Assembly: GCF_041053055.1 (NCBI RefSeq)
Contig: NZ_CP163443.1
Location: 124,001-188,000 of the forward strand
Source of the DNA: Streptomyces sp. R41
GTDB taxonomy: Bacteria > Actinomycetota > Actinomycetes > Streptomycetales > Streptomycetaceae
DNA: 64,000 nt
Direction: 5' to 3'
Shown: positions 42,102-52,845 of the stretch, piece by piece
How the letters are laid out: each line of letters opens with the position of its first letter
How positions within the stretch are numbered: position 1 is the first letter of the stretch
Program-made: the position numbers and the translations under genes
Notes under the pieces: model-generated
The model's database searches: none
The model's input: only the letters and a program-made list of their open reading frames with translations
What the model was told of the DNA's origin: nothing

Positions 42102-43349
42102 TCAGCTGAGGTGGCAGTCGGGGGAAGGCTTGTCGAATGCCTCGGCCGCGGGGATGGTCTTGACCGGCTCGGTGTAGTCACCGGTCTCGCTCGCCTTGGC
42201 CGGGTCCTTGACCTTGGCCAGGTAGGCATCGTGGACGACGCGGTGGTCCTCGGCCCGGACGGTGGCGTTGTGGGCGAAGAAGTCGCTGAACTTGGTGCCG
42301 TCCAGTTCCTTCGAGACGTCGGCCGCCTTGTCGCTGCCCGCCTTCTGCGCGGCCTCCAGATAGTGCGTTGCCGCCGAGTAGTCGGCCGCCTGGACGAAGG
42401 TGGGCCGCTGTCCTGTGCGTTCCTTGAACCGGTCGGCCCAGGCCTGTGCCTTGGCGTCGACGTTCCAGAACCAGGCCGTGGTGAACATCGTGCCGGCCAG
42501 TTTGGCTGCGCCGATGGCCTTGATGTCGCTGTCGAAGAGCAGGCCGATGGCCAGCTCGATGCCCTTGTCCTTCAGTTTGAACTGCTGGTACTGCTTCACG
42601 ACGTTGGCCAGATCACCGCCGGCCTGCAGGGCTCCGAGCACGTCCGGCTTCGGCTTCAGGCGTGGTGCCTTGAGCAGGAAGGTCGAGTAGTTGTCGCTGG
42701 GGAACGGCGTGGGGTCCTTGGCTACGATCTTGCCGCCCGCGCCCGCGATGGCCGTCTCGAACTTCTTCTGCATGTCCTGCCCGAAGGCGTAGTCCGGGTA
42801 GATCGTGTACCAGTTCTTGCCGCCCTGTGCGGTGACCGCGGCGCCGGTGCCGTGCGCCAGCATGTAGGTGTCGTAGGCCCATTCGTAGGTGTACGGATTG
42901 CAGGTCTTGCCCGCGAGTTCCGTGGTGGCGGCGCCGGTGTTGAAGTACAGCTTCTTGGCCTGGCCGGCGACGGTCTGCACGGCGAGCGCCGCCGACGAGG
43001 TCGGTACGTCGAAGAGCGCGTCGGCCTGCTTGCGGTCGTACATCTCCCGGGCCTGGGTGTTGGCTATCTCCGGCTTGTTCTGGTGGTCGGCCTTGATGAC
43101 CTCAATGTTCTGGGTGACCGCCTTGTCGCCGTACTTCTTCTTGAAATCGTCGACGGCCATCTGCACGGCCTGCACCGAGTTCGGACCCGCGATGTCCGCG
43201 TACACGCCGGACAGGTCGGTGAGTACACCGAGCACGATCTTGTCGTCGCTGACCTTCCCGCCGCCCGAGCTCGGTCCGCCGCCCCCGCAGCCCGCGAGCA
43301 GTGCCCCCGCGGCGGCTGTGGCCACGACCGTCGACAGCCTGTGCTTCAT
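42102..43349 (-). CDS. Liv-type ABC substrate-binding lipoprotein, first system
   Basis: A 415-residue periplasmic-type binding protein with a lipoprotein signal (MKHRLSTVVATAAAGALLAG then C; lipobox LAGC). Mature features match Peripla_BP_6: KIVLGVLTDLSGVYADIAGP, AVQMAVDDFKKKYGD, FDVPTSSAALAVQTVAGQAK, WYTIYPDYAFGQDMQKKFET and WADRFKERTGQRPTFVQAAD. AGGAGGATGGA precedes ATG 43349. It is in the operon livG-livF-this gene-livH-livM. The ligand is unknown; members bind amino acids, amides or aromatic and short carboxylic acids. Confidence 0.94.
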   Translation of the reverse strand: MKHRLSTVVATAAAGALLAGCGGGGPSSGGGKVSDDKIVLGVLTDLSGVYADIAGPNSVQAVQMAVDDFKKKYGDKAVTQNIEVIKADHQNKPEIANTQAREMYDRKQADALFDVPTSSAALAVQTVAGQAKKLYFNTGAATTELAGKTCNPYTYEWAYDTYMLAHGTGAAVTAQGGKNWYTIYPDYAFGQDMQKKFETAIAGAGGKIVAKDPTPFPSDNYSTFLLKAPRLKPKPDVLGALQAGGDLANVVKQYQQFKLKDKGIELAIGLLFDSDIKAIGAAKLAGTMFTTAWFWNVDAKAQAWADRFKERTGQRPTFVQAADYSAATHYLEAAQKAGSDKAADVSKELDGTKFSDFFAHNATVRAEDHRVVHDAYLAKVKDPAKASETGDYTEPVKTIPAAEAFDKPSPDCHLS

Positions 43350-43396
43350 TCCATCCTCCTGATGCGTACGTCCCGAATGAGCGGGGTGAGGGGGTG

Positions 43397-44089
43397 TCAC
43401 AGTCCGAGATAGGCGAGGAGTTCGCCCTCGCGCCGGCGTACGTCGGCGTTGTCGAGCGACTCGACGACGCGGCCCTGCGCGAGGAGGTAGTGGCGGTCGG
43501 CGACGGTGGAGGCGAAGCGCAGGTTCTGCTCCACGAGCAGCACCGACACTCCGTGCTCCTTCGCCCCGCGCAGAATCTCGCCGATCTGCTGCACGATCAC
43601 CGGAGCCAGGCCCTCGGTCGGTTCGTCGCACAGCAGGACGCGTGCGCCGGCGCGCAGGACCCGGGCGAGCGCGAGCATCTGCTGTTCACCGCCGGAGAGC
43701 TTGCCGCCGGGGAAGCGCCGGCGTGCGGCGAGCACCGGGAAGGCGTCGTAGATCCGGGTCAGTGGCCACGCGGAGCGCGGGGCGGCCGGCGGGAGGGTCA
43801 GGTTCTCCTCGACGGTCAGGCCCGCGTAGATGCCTCGGTCGTCGGGCACGTAGCCGAGGCCGAGCCGGGCCCTGCGGTGCGGGGGTGCCGCCGTGATGTC
43901 GCGGCCCGCCAATGCCACTCGGCCGGTCATCTCACGGTGCAGGCCCATGGCGCAGCGCAGCAGGGTGGTCTTGCCCGCGCCGTTGCGGCCGACGAGGGTG
44001 ACGACCTCGCCCTCGCCGACGCGGAGGGACACCTCGTCCAGGGCCGTGGCCTCGCCGTACCGGGCGCTGAGGTCCTTGATCTCAAGCAC
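43397..44089 (-). CDS. livF: Liv-type ABC importer ATPase (LivF-like), first system
   Basis: A 230-residue ATPase: Walker A VGRNGAGKTTLLRCAMGLHR, Q-loop region, signature KLSGGEQQMLALARVLRAGA, Walker B VLLCDEPTEGLAPVIVQQIG and the switch His replaced by Gln in LLVEQNLRFA, as usual in LivF. GTG 44089 overlaps the end of livG by 8 bp, which supports this start. Confidence 0.94.
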   Translation of the reverse strand: MLEIKDLSARYGEATALDEVSLRVGEGEVVTLVGRNGAGKTTLLRCAMGLHREMTGRVALAGRDITAAPPHRRARLGLGYVPDDRGIYAGLTVEENLTLPPAAPRSAWPLTRIYDAFPVLAARRRFPGGKLSGGEQQMLALARVLRAGARVLLCDEPTEGLAPVIVQQIGEILRGAKEHGVSVLLVEQNLRFASTVADRHYLLAQGRVVESLDNADVRRREGELLAYLGL

Positions 44090-44840
44090 GATCGGCCCCC
44101 AAGTACGCCTCGACGACGCGTGGATCGGTCTTGACCCGGTCGTAGGGGCCCTCCACGAGCACTTGACCGCGCTGCAGGACCGTGACGGTGTCGGCGAGCG
44201 AGCCGACGACACTCATGTTGTGCTCGACCATCACCACGGTGCGTCCTTCGCGGATCTGGTCGACGAGGGCCACGGTGCGGTCGATGTCCTCCAGGCCCAT
44301 GCCGGCGGTCGGCTCGTCGAGCAGCAGCAGCGCGGGGTCGAGGGCGACGGCGAGTGCCAGTTCCAGGGCGCGCTTCTGGCCGTAGGGAAGGTTTCCGGCG
44401 GGCCGGTCGGCGAGGTGCGCGAGCCCTACGTCGCCGAGGAGTTCCAGGGCCCGGCCGGCGAAGCGGCGCATCAGTTTGTCCGTGCGCCAGAACCGGTGGC
44501 CGAGACCGGTGCCGGACTGGAGCGCGAGCTCGACGTGCTCCCTCGCCGTCATCTGCTCGAAGAGGCTGGTGACCTGGAACGAGCGGGCGACGCCGAGGCC
44601 GGCGATACGCTCCGGGGGCTGCCCGGTGATGTCGTGTCCGTCGAAGGTGATGCGCCCGCCGGAGGGCTTGAGAAATCCCGTCAGCAGGTTGAACAGGGTT
44701 GTCTTTCCTGCTCCGTTGGGGCCGACGAGCGCGTGGACCGTGCCCTCGGCGACGCGCAAGTCCACCGCGCTCACGGCGCGGAATCCCTGGAACTCCTTGG
44801 ACAGGCCTTGCGTGACCAAAATGGCGCGCGGTTGTCTCAT
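44082..44840 (-). CDS. livG: Liv-type ABC importer ATPase (LivG-like), first system
   Basis: A 252-residue ATPase starting MRQPRAILVTQGLSKEFQGF. Walker A GPNGAGKTTLFNLLTGFLKP, signature-equivalent NLPYGQKRALELALAVALDP, Walker B LLLLDEPTAGMGLEDIDRTV and switch VVMVEHNMSVV are present. First gene of the minus-strand importer operon, divergent from the acyl-CoA ligase gene. ATG 44840 follows GAGGCG. Confidence 0.94.
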   Translation of the reverse strand: MRQPRAILVTQGLSKEFQGFRAVSAVDLRVAEGTVHALVGPNGAGKTTLFNLLTGFLKPSGGRITFDGHDITGQPPERIAGLGVARSFQVTSLFEQMTAREHVELALQSGTGLGHRFWRTDKLMRRFAGRALELLGDVGLAHLADRPAGNLPYGQKRALELALAVALDPALLLLDEPTAGMGLEDIDRTVALVDQIREGRTVVMVEHNMSVVGSLADTVTVLQRGQVLVEGPYDRVKTDPRVVEAYLGADRA

Positions 44841-45072
44841 GACGCCTCGGATGCGCAGGGGATGCACCGGCGGATGCCGATGTGGGGCAGACGTTAAGTT
44901 CGGCCATGAGCAGGGGCTACGGAGAGAATCTCCACAAGCCGCCCCTGCGCGGGTGTGGGTTTTCTCCCTCACCGCTTCGCGCCGCCCGGCGCAGATGTGG
45001 GTACTTGCTCCACTGAGGTGCGGAACGGTGTGGAGTCTTCCTCCGTCGCTACGGTCCCGCACCGCGGTGACG
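44841..45072. promoter_or_regulatory. Divergent intergenic region of livG and the acyl-CoA ligase gene
   Basis: 232 bp between the divergent genes. A small inverted repeat GGAGA-gaa-TCTCC at 44921-44933 is the only operator-like element seen. Promoter hexamers were not clear. Confidence 0.4.
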
Positions 45073-46689
<1,617 letters not shown>

Positions 46690-46771
46690 TCCTCAAGCAC
46701 CTCTGTCCGAAGCCGCTGCTCGGGCAGCTCGCGACCCTTTTCCCCCTTCTCCCCCGCCCGGAGGCCGAACC

Positions 46772-48133
46772 ATGCACCTCAGACGCCCCCTCACCTTGTT
46801 GTCCGCCGTGCTCCTGTCGACGGCGGGAGTGTCCGCGAGCGCCACGGCGGACGCGGCGCACCCCTGCGCCGGCCAAGCCCACATCGCCGTACCCGGCGCG
46901 GAGTTGCAGACCACGGCCTGTCTGCCCGACATGACCACGGCCGCGACCGCCGGTACCGCCTACACCGACCCCGCGGACTGGGCCTCACTCGCCGCGAAGG
47001 GCACCAAGAACCCCACCGGCGTCCCCGGCATCCAGGTCGACGGCTACTTCCCCGACTCCTCGCACCTCAACAAGACCCACGGCTGGAACCACGACTCACA
47101 GTTCGTCATCCGGCTGCCCGAGCACTGGAACGGCGGCCTCGTGGTGACCGGCGCGCCCGGGACGCGCAAGCAGTACTCGCTGGACACGCTGATCTCCGAC
47201 TGGGTCATCGCCCAGGGCTACGCCTTCGCCTCCATCGACAAAGGCAACAGCGGCCCCGACTTCTACACCGACGGCAAGCGGCCCGGTGACGCGATCGCGG
47301 AATGGAACCGCCGCACCACCGAGCTGACGCGCGCCGCGAAAACCGTCGTCCGGCAGGCTTACGGCCATCACCCGCGCCGCACGTACATGACCGGCATCTC
47401 CAACGGCGGCTATCTGACCCGCTGGCAGCTGGAGAACCACCCCGAACTGTACGACGGCGGGGTCGACTGGGAGGGCGCGCTCTGGACGCCCGACGGGCCG
47501 AACCTGCTCACCTATCTGCCGACCGCGGTCGACTACCAGGCGGGCCGGGCCACCCACGCCGACATGATCGCCGCCGGATTCGCCCCCGGCACCGAGTTCC
47601 TGTGGCCCTACCACGAGGCGGCCTACTGGGGCCTGACGCAGAAGGTGTACCGCGCCGAGGTCGACCCTTCGTACGACCCGAAGTGTCCCGGGGCGTCGGC
47701 CGGTTCGACGACGGCCGAGATCCTCGCGCCCTGCGCGTCGGACGCCTCGTACGACTACGCGTCGCGGCCGCTCTCCGTGCGCCGGGCGGTCGAGCGGATC
47801 TCGCTCACCGGCCGGATCGGCAAACCCATGCTCACGCTGCACGGCTCGCTCGACGCACTCCTGCCGATCGCGACCGACTCGGACGTCTACACGCGCATGA
47901 TCGACGACAGCCACCGCGGCCGTCTGCACCGCTACTACACGATCGAGGGCGGCACCCACGTCGACGGCCTGTACGACACCTATCCGGACCGGCTCCGCCC
48001 GATCCTGCCCTGCTACCGCTCCGCCTTCGGCGCCCTCACCGACTGGGTCGAGCACCGGACGGCCCCGCCGGCGAGCGGCGCCGTACCCAGGCCCGCATCC
48101 GGCGACCTGGTCAACTCCTGCGTGCTGCACTGA
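46772..48133 (+). CDS. Secreted tannase/feruloyl-esterase-like alpha/beta hydrolase
   Basis: A 453-residue protein with a Sec signal peptide (MHLRRPLTLLSAVLLSTAGV then SASATADA). Core features: HWNGGLVVTGAPGTRKQYSL, SIDKGNSGPDFYTDG, nucleophile serine in TYMTGISNGGYLTRWQLENH, a later acid in PMLTLHGSLDALLPIATDSD, and the catalytic His in IEGGTHVDGLYD. Cysteines are spaced as in secreted tannase-like proteins. It should hydrolyse ester bonds outside the cell. A related possibility is a hydroxybutyrate-oligomer hydrolase, which would suit the PHB depolymerase 170 bp downstream. Confidence 0.85.
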   Translation: MHLRRPLTLLSAVLLSTAGVSASATADAAHPCAGQAHIAVPGAELQTTACLPDMTTAATAGTAYTDPADWASLAAKGTKNPTGVPGIQVDGYFPDSSHLNKTHGWNHDSQFVIRLPEHWNGGLVVTGAPGTRKQYSLDTLISDWVIAQGYAFASIDKGNSGPDFYTDGKRPGDAIAEWNRRTTELTRAAKTVVRQAYGHHPRRTYMTGISNGGYLTRWQLENHPELYDGGVDWEGALWTPDGPNLLTYLPTAVDYQAGRATHADMIAAGFAPGTEFLWPYHEAAYWGLTQKVYRAEVDPSYDPKCPGASAGSTTAEILAPCASDASYDYASRPLSVRRAVERISLTGRIGKPMLTLHGSLDALLPIATDSDVYTRMIDDSHRGRLHRYYTIEGGTHVDGLYDTYPDRLRPILPCYRSAFGALTDWVEHRTAPPASGAVPRPASGDLVNSCVLH

Positions 48134-48303
48134 CGTCGACGTCATGCCCAGTGGAGGCGGCCGACACCCGCGGTGATCGAGATGTGTGGTCCGCCTCCGC
48201 TGGCGGGCGGCCGCCGCGGTTCTACGGTGCAGCGGACCGCCCGCTCCGGAGGGACGACCGGGGCGGCGTCCGCCCCCCCATCCCCTCACCACGGGAGGAC
48301 CGC

Positions 48304-49749
48304 ATGTCGGTTCGTGACCGCGCCCGTATCTCCTGCTGGGCCGGGCTGCTGGCTCTGCTCCTCGCCCTGCTCGCCGTGCCGCAGAGCGCATCGGCGGCAT
48401 CGCTCACCCAGGTGACCGGCTTCGGCTCCAACCCCGGCAACCTGTCGATGTACACGTACGTCCCCGACAACCTGCCGTCCGGCGCTCCGGTCGTCGTGGC
48501 GCTGCACGGCTGCACCCAGAGCGCGAGCGACTACTACAGCCACTCCGGCTGGCCCAAGTACGCCGACACCTACGGCTTCGCGCTGGTCTTCCCGCAGACC
48601 TCCAGCGCCAACAACGCCAACTCCTGCTTCAACTGGTACCAGTCCGGGGACTACACCCGCGGCCAGGGCGAGGCCCTGTCCATCAAGCAGATGGTCGACT
48701 ACGCCAAGTCCCAGTACGGCAGCGACCCCGCCCGCGTGTACGTGACCGGGCTGTCCGCCGGCGGCGCCATGACCTCCGTGATGCTCGCCGACTACCCCGA
48801 CGTCTTCGCAGGCGGGTCCATCGACTCCGGCATCCCGGCCGGCTGCGCCACCGATCTCAGCAGCGGACTCACCTGCCAGTACAACCCCGTCAGCAAGACC
48901 CCGCAGCAGTGGGGCGATCTCGTCCGCAGCGCATCCGGCGGCTGGAGCGGACCCTGGCCGCGGGTCGCCGTCTGGCACGGCTCCGGCGACTCGACCGTCA
49001 ACCCCGCCAACGCCACCGAGTCCCGCGACCAGTGGACGAACATCTGGGGCATCGGCCAGACCCCGTCCTCGACCACCACGCTCACCGGCGGCACCACCCA
49101 GGCCGTCTACAACGACGCCGACGGCAAGCCCGCCGTGGAGACCTTCACCGTCTCCGGCATGGCACACGGCCTCGCCGTGAACCCCGGCTCCGGAACCGAC
49201 CAGTGCGGCACGACCGGCACGTACTACCTCAACTACATCTGCTCCAGCTACTACACGGCGAAGTTCTGGGGCCTGGACAGCACCTCCGGCGGTGGCACCG
49301 GCAGCCTGCCCGCGCCCAGCGGTCTGAAGGTCACCGGCACCACGGACACCAGCGTCTCGCTGTCGTGGAACGCCGTCGGCGGCGCCGCGTCCTACAACGT
49401 CTACCGCGGCGGCACGAAGACGGGCTCGACGACCTCCACCTCGTACACGGACACCGGGCTCGCCTCCGGCACCGGATACAGCTACACCGTCGCCGCCGTC
49501 GATTCCTCGGGCAGAGCCGGTGCCACCTCGACGGCCGTGCCGGCGACCACGACCGGCTTCCAGCCGCAGTGCTTCACGGCAAGCAACTACCACCAGGTCG
49601 CCGCGGGCCGCGCCCACCAGAGCGGCGGCTACACATACGCCAACGGCTCCAACCAGAACATGGGCCTGTACAACACCTTCACCACCCACACCCTCGAAGA
49701 GACCTCCACCGGCTACTACGTCATCGCCGACTCCGGCTGCCCCGCCTGA
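48304..49749 (+). CDS. Extracellular PHB depolymerase (esterase_phb family) with FN3 and substrate-binding domain
   Basis: A 481-residue secreted enzyme. Signal peptide residues 1-31 (LLALLLALLAVPQSASAA). The catalytic domain (about 32-325) has the oxyanion segment VVVALHGCTQSASDYYS, lipase box VYVTGLSAGGAMTSVM (Ser), WHGSGDSTVNPAN (Asp) and SGMAHGLAVN (His). A glycine/serine linker, one fibronectin type III domain (about 345-430, PSGLKVTGTTDTSVSLSWNA) and a C-terminal domain with two cysteines (about 435-481) follow, the layout of type-1 extracellular PHB depolymerases. It degrades polyhydroxybutyrate or related polyesters to 3-hydroxyacid oligomers. Confidence 0.93.
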   Translation: MSVRDRARISCWAGLLALLLALLAVPQSASAASLTQVTGFGSNPGNLSMYTYVPDNLPSGAPVVVALHGCTQSASDYYSHSGWPKYADTYGFALVFPQTSSANNANSCFNWYQSGDYTRGQGEALSIKQMVDYAKSQYGSDPARVYVTGLSAGGAMTSVMLADYPDVFAGGSIDSGIPAGCATDLSSGLTCQYNPVSKTPQQWGDLVRSASGGWSGPWPRVAVWHGSGDSTVNPANATESRDQWTNIWGIGQTPSSTTTLTGGTTQAVYNDADGKPAVETFTVSGMAHGLAVNPGSGTDQCGTTGTYYLNYICSSYYTAKFWGLDSTSGGGTGSLPAPSGLKVTGTTDTSVSLSWNAVGGAASYNVYRGGTKTGSTTSTSYTDTGLASGTGYSYTVAAVDSSGRAGATSTAVPATTTGFQPQCFTASNYHQVAAGRAHQSGGYTYANGSNQNMGLYNTFTTHTLEETSTGYYVIADSGCPA

Positions 49750-49759
49750 TCAGGCACGT

Positions 49760-49792
49760 CCCTGCTCACCGCGTTGCCGTCGGTGAGCAGGG
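49760..49792. terminator. Bidirectional hairpin terminator
   Basis: A perfect 12-bp stem (49760-49771 with 49781-49792, CCCTGCTCACCG and complement) with a 9-nt loop, 10 bp after the PHB depolymerase stop. It lies between the convergent depolymerase and acetolactate-synthase-like genes. Confidence 0.85.
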
Positions 49793-49999
49793 GTACGGCC
49801 GGGCGCCGCGATTCATCGCGCAAAGCCGCCGCAGACCAGGCCTGGCCGCCGACGCAGTCGGATTCGGGCGTGCACAGAAGGCAGACGGCTGCCGCCCTAT
49901 CGGAGCTCACCGGCATCGTTCGCCGCTTCCAGCCCGGCGGCAGTGCCGTCCTGCGTGTGTCACGGCGTGGCCGAGGCGTGCCGATCGGCGCTCGATGGT

Positions 50000-51691
50000 T
50001 CAGAAAGGACCGTGCAGGGCGCCCAGTTTGTCGGTCAGGCGCAGGTTCTCGGAGTAGTCGACCGGGCAGGCGATCACGGAGACGGCGTCGTCGTCCAGAG
50101 CGCGTCGCAGCACGGGCAGCAGCTCGTCCGCGGACTGGATCGCGTAGCTCCGGGCACCGAAGCTCTCGCCGTAGGCGACCAGGTCCGGGTTGGTGAACCG
50201 GGTATGACTGTGGCGGCCGAGCTCGAGCTCCATTTTCCAGGTGATCAGGCCGTACTCCTCGTCGACCAGGACGAGGACGACGAGGGGGACCCGTTCGCGG
50301 ACGGCGGTTTCCAGTTCCTGGGAGTTCATCAGGAACGAGCCGTCGCCCATCAGGGCCAGCACCCGTCTCTCCGGCCGGGCGAGCTTGGCGGCGATCGCGC
50401 CAGGTAGGGCGAAACCCATGGTGGACAGGCCATTGGAGACGAGACACGTGTCCGGTTCGTACGCCGGGTACAGCCGGGCCATCCACATCTTCCCGGCGCC
50501 CGTGTCGGCGAGCACGATGTCGGCGCGGTCGAGCGCGGCGCGGACGTCGGCCACCACCCGCTGAGGGACCAGCGGGAAGGCGTTGTTGTCGCGTCCGTAC
50601 TGGAGTTCCTCGGCGAGCAGCGACCGGATCTTCTCACCGGCCCCCGTGTCCCAGGTGAAGCCTTCGGGCAGGGCCGCGGCGAGCGAGTCCAGCGCCTGGG
50701 AGGGGTCGCCTTTGACGCCGACCGAGACCGGGTAGTGCGCGTCCACCTCGGCCGGAAACTGGTGCACGTGCAGGATGCGCTTGTCGCCCTGCGGATTGAT
50801 CCTGGCCGGGTCGAATTCCTGGATCTCGTAGCCCACGCACACCAGCACGTCGGCTGTGTCGAAGCCGAAGTTGCTGTAGTCGTGGCGCATGAAACCGATC
50901 GCGCCGAGCGCGTTCGGGTGGTCGTCGGGGAAGACGCCCTTGCCGTGGAACGTGGTCGCGACCGGGATGTTCAGTCGCTCGGCGAACTGTACGAGGGCCG
51001 CCGAGGCGCCGGCCCGGGCGGCGCCATGACCAGCGAGCACGACAGGGTTCCGAGCCGCTGCCAGGACCGCGGCGGCCCGAGCGATCTGGGAGGGTGACGG
51101 CGCGTCGGCGCGGACCGTGTCGATCTGCAAGGGGGTGAGCGGCTTGTCAGGGCGTGCCGCTTCAATGTCCTCCGGAACCGCGAGGAATACGGCGCCGGGG
51201 CGTTCGCTCTGCGCGGTCTTGAACGCCTTGCGCACCATCTCCGGCACCGCGTCGGGACAGTGGACGCCGGCCGCCCATTGAGTGACGGGAGCGAACATCG
51301 ACACCAGGTCGATGACCTGGTGGGACTCCTTGTGTATCCGGCGCAGGGAGCCCTGGGCGGCCAGGGCCACCAGTGGCGTGCTGTTGGTCGTCGCGTCCGC
51401 GGTGCCGAGCAGCAGATTGATCGCACCGGGCCCCAGCGTCGCCGAGCACACCCCCGCCCGGCCGGTCAGCCGCCCGTGGATCTCCGCCATGAACGAGGCG
51501 GCCTGCTCATGACGCACCAGTACATACCGGATCCCGGAATCGTTCAGCGCGTCGACGAAGCGGATGTTCTCCTCGCCGGGGATCCCGAAGACATACTCCA
51601 CGCCTTCGGCCTTCAGACAGCGCACCAGCAGATGCGCGACGTCCTCCACGGCCGGCGTGCCCGGTGACCGCACGGACCGTTCTGTGTCCAT
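50000..51691 (-). CDS. ThDP-dependent acetolactate-synthase-like enzyme
   Basis: A 563-residue protein of the acetolactate synthase/benzoylformate decarboxylase superfamily. It has the activating Glu in YVFGIPGEENIRFVDAL, GVCSATLGPGAINLLLGTAD, a central FAD/nucleotide-like domain (PVVLAGHGAARAGA), and the ThDP-binding GDG...N segment MGDGSFLMNSQELETAV. Other features, such as VALAAQGSLRRIHKESHQVI, resemble catabolic acetolactate synthases. No small regulatory subunit is present. ATG 51691 is chosen over a longer start because the upstream residues are atypical. It is divergent from the FMN-reductase-like gene. The exact 2-oxoacid substrate is uncertain. Confidence 0.88.
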   Translation of the reverse strand: MDTERSVRSPGTPAVEDVAHLLVRCLKAEGVEYVFGIPGEENIRFVDALNDSGIRYVLVRHEQAASFMAEIHGRLTGRAGVCSATLGPGAINLLLGTADATTNSTPLVALAAQGSLRRIHKESHQVIDLVSMFAPVTQWAAGVHCPDAVPEMVRKAFKTAQSERPGAVFLAVPEDIEAARPDKPLTPLQIDTVRADAPSPSQIARAAAVLAAARNPVVLAGHGAARAGASAALVQFAERLNIPVATTFHGKGVFPDDHPNALGAIGFMRHDYSNFGFDTADVLVCVGYEIQEFDPARINPQGDKRILHVHQFPAEVDAHYPVSVGVKGDPSQALDSLAAALPEGFTWDTGAGEKIRSLLAEELQYGRDNNAFPLVPQRVVADVRAALDRADIVLADTGAGKMWMARLYPAYEPDTCLVSNGLSTMGFALPGAIAAKLARPERRVLALMGDGSFLMNSQELETAVRERVPLVVLVLVDEEYGLITWKMELELGRHSHTRFTNPDLVAYGESFGARSYAIQSADELLPVLRRALDDDAVSVIACPVDYSENLRLTDKLGALHGPF

Positions 51692-51921
51692 GGGGCGAAC
51701 GTAGATGCCTCGCGGACCGCCGGCCACTCATCGGCAGCCGACCGGGGCCGATGGGTGTCCGATGCCCGGACGCAGCTCCCGGGCGCCGCTCCCGGCCGCG
51801 AAGACGGCGCGCGGTTTCGTTCGAAGGCACTGCTGTGGCGGTTGCCGCGGCCCGGCCACACGATGGACGCGCATGCGCCGCCGTGAATGGCACGGCGGCC
51901 TGGTCTCCACAGGAGGACCGT

Positions 51922-52659
51922 GTGACCGCTTCGTCACCCGCCGCCGACGCACCACCGGCCCGCTACGACGACCTGCGCGCCCTGGTGATCAACTGCACCC
52001 TCAAACGGTCGCCCGAAAAGAGCAACACCCAGGGGCTGATCGACCGCAGCACGGCCATCTTGGACGCACAGGGCGTCCAGGTCGACGTCGTACGGGCCGT
52101 CGACCACGACATTGCCATCGGCGTCTGGCCCGACATGACGGAACACGGCTGGCAGACCGACGCCTGGCCGCGAGTGTACGAGCAGGTCATGGCGGCCGAC
52201 ATCCTCGTGCTGGCCGGCCCCATCTGGCTCGGCGACAACAGCTCCGTGATGAAGCAGGTGATCGAACGCCTCTACGCCTGTTCCAGCCTGCTCAACGACG
52301 CGGGCCAGTACGCCTATTACGGACGGGTCGGCGGCTGCCTGATCACCGGCAACGAGGACGGCGTCAAGCACTGCGCCATGAACGTGCTCTACAGCCTGCA
52401 GCACCTGGGCTACACCATCCCTCCCCAGGCGGACGCCGGCTGGATCGGCGAGGCGGGACCCGGCCCGTCCTACCTAGACCCCGGTTCGGGCGGCCCCACG
52501 AACGACTTCACCAACCGCAACACCACCTTCATGACCTGGAACCTGCTGCACCTGGCCCGGGCCCTGAAGGACCTTGGCGGCATTCCCGCCTACGGCAACC
52601 AGCGCACCGCCTGGGACGCCGGCTGCCGCCACGACTACGAAAACCCCGAGCACCGGTAG
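51922..52659 (+). CDS. NAD(P)H-dependent FMN reductase-like flavodoxin-fold protein
   Basis: A 245-residue protein. The FMN_red core is seen in LRALVINCTLKRSPEKSNTQ (phosphate loop), ADILVLAGPIWLGDNSSVMK and QVIERLYACSSLLNDAGQYA, then GRVGGCLITGNEDGVKHCAM. A longer C-terminal part contains TNRNTTFMTWNLLHLARALK. Start GTG 51922 follows AGGAGG at 51911-51916. It probably reduces a flavin or quinone. Divergent from the ThDP enzyme gene, with 230 bp between them. Confidence 0.88.
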   Translation: MTASSPAADAPPARYDDLRALVINCTLKRSPEKSNTQGLIDRSTAILDAQGVQVDVVRAVDHDIAIGVWPDMTEHGWQTDAWPRVYEQVMAADILVLAGPIWLGDNSSVMKQVIERLYACSSLLNDAGQYAYYGRVGGCLITGNEDGVKHCAMNVLYSLQHLGYTIPPQADAGWIGEAGPGPSYLDPGSGGPTNDFTNRNTTFMTWNLLHLARALKDLGGIPAYGNQRTAWDAGCRHDYENPEHR

Positions 52660-52845
52660 GCCTGATCCCGGCCAGTGCGGTGACCGTCTGGGTTCACCCG
52701 GTTCGGCGATAGTTCCTGGGCGTCCGGCGGGACGGAAGCTGTGTTGAACGTGCGTCCGGTGCGGTGCCTTGTGGCCTTGGCAAGGTGATGCAGGTCGTGC
52801 GTCAGCGGTGCGGTCAGGTCGTCGTCACCCCCGGGCTGCCGGCCG

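Noticed and set aside
46772..48133. Calling the tannase-like protein a proven 3-hydroxybutyrate oligomer hydrolase
   Set aside because: Motifs show only a secreted alpha/beta hydrolase; the substrate is suggested by its neighbour and not by the sequence.
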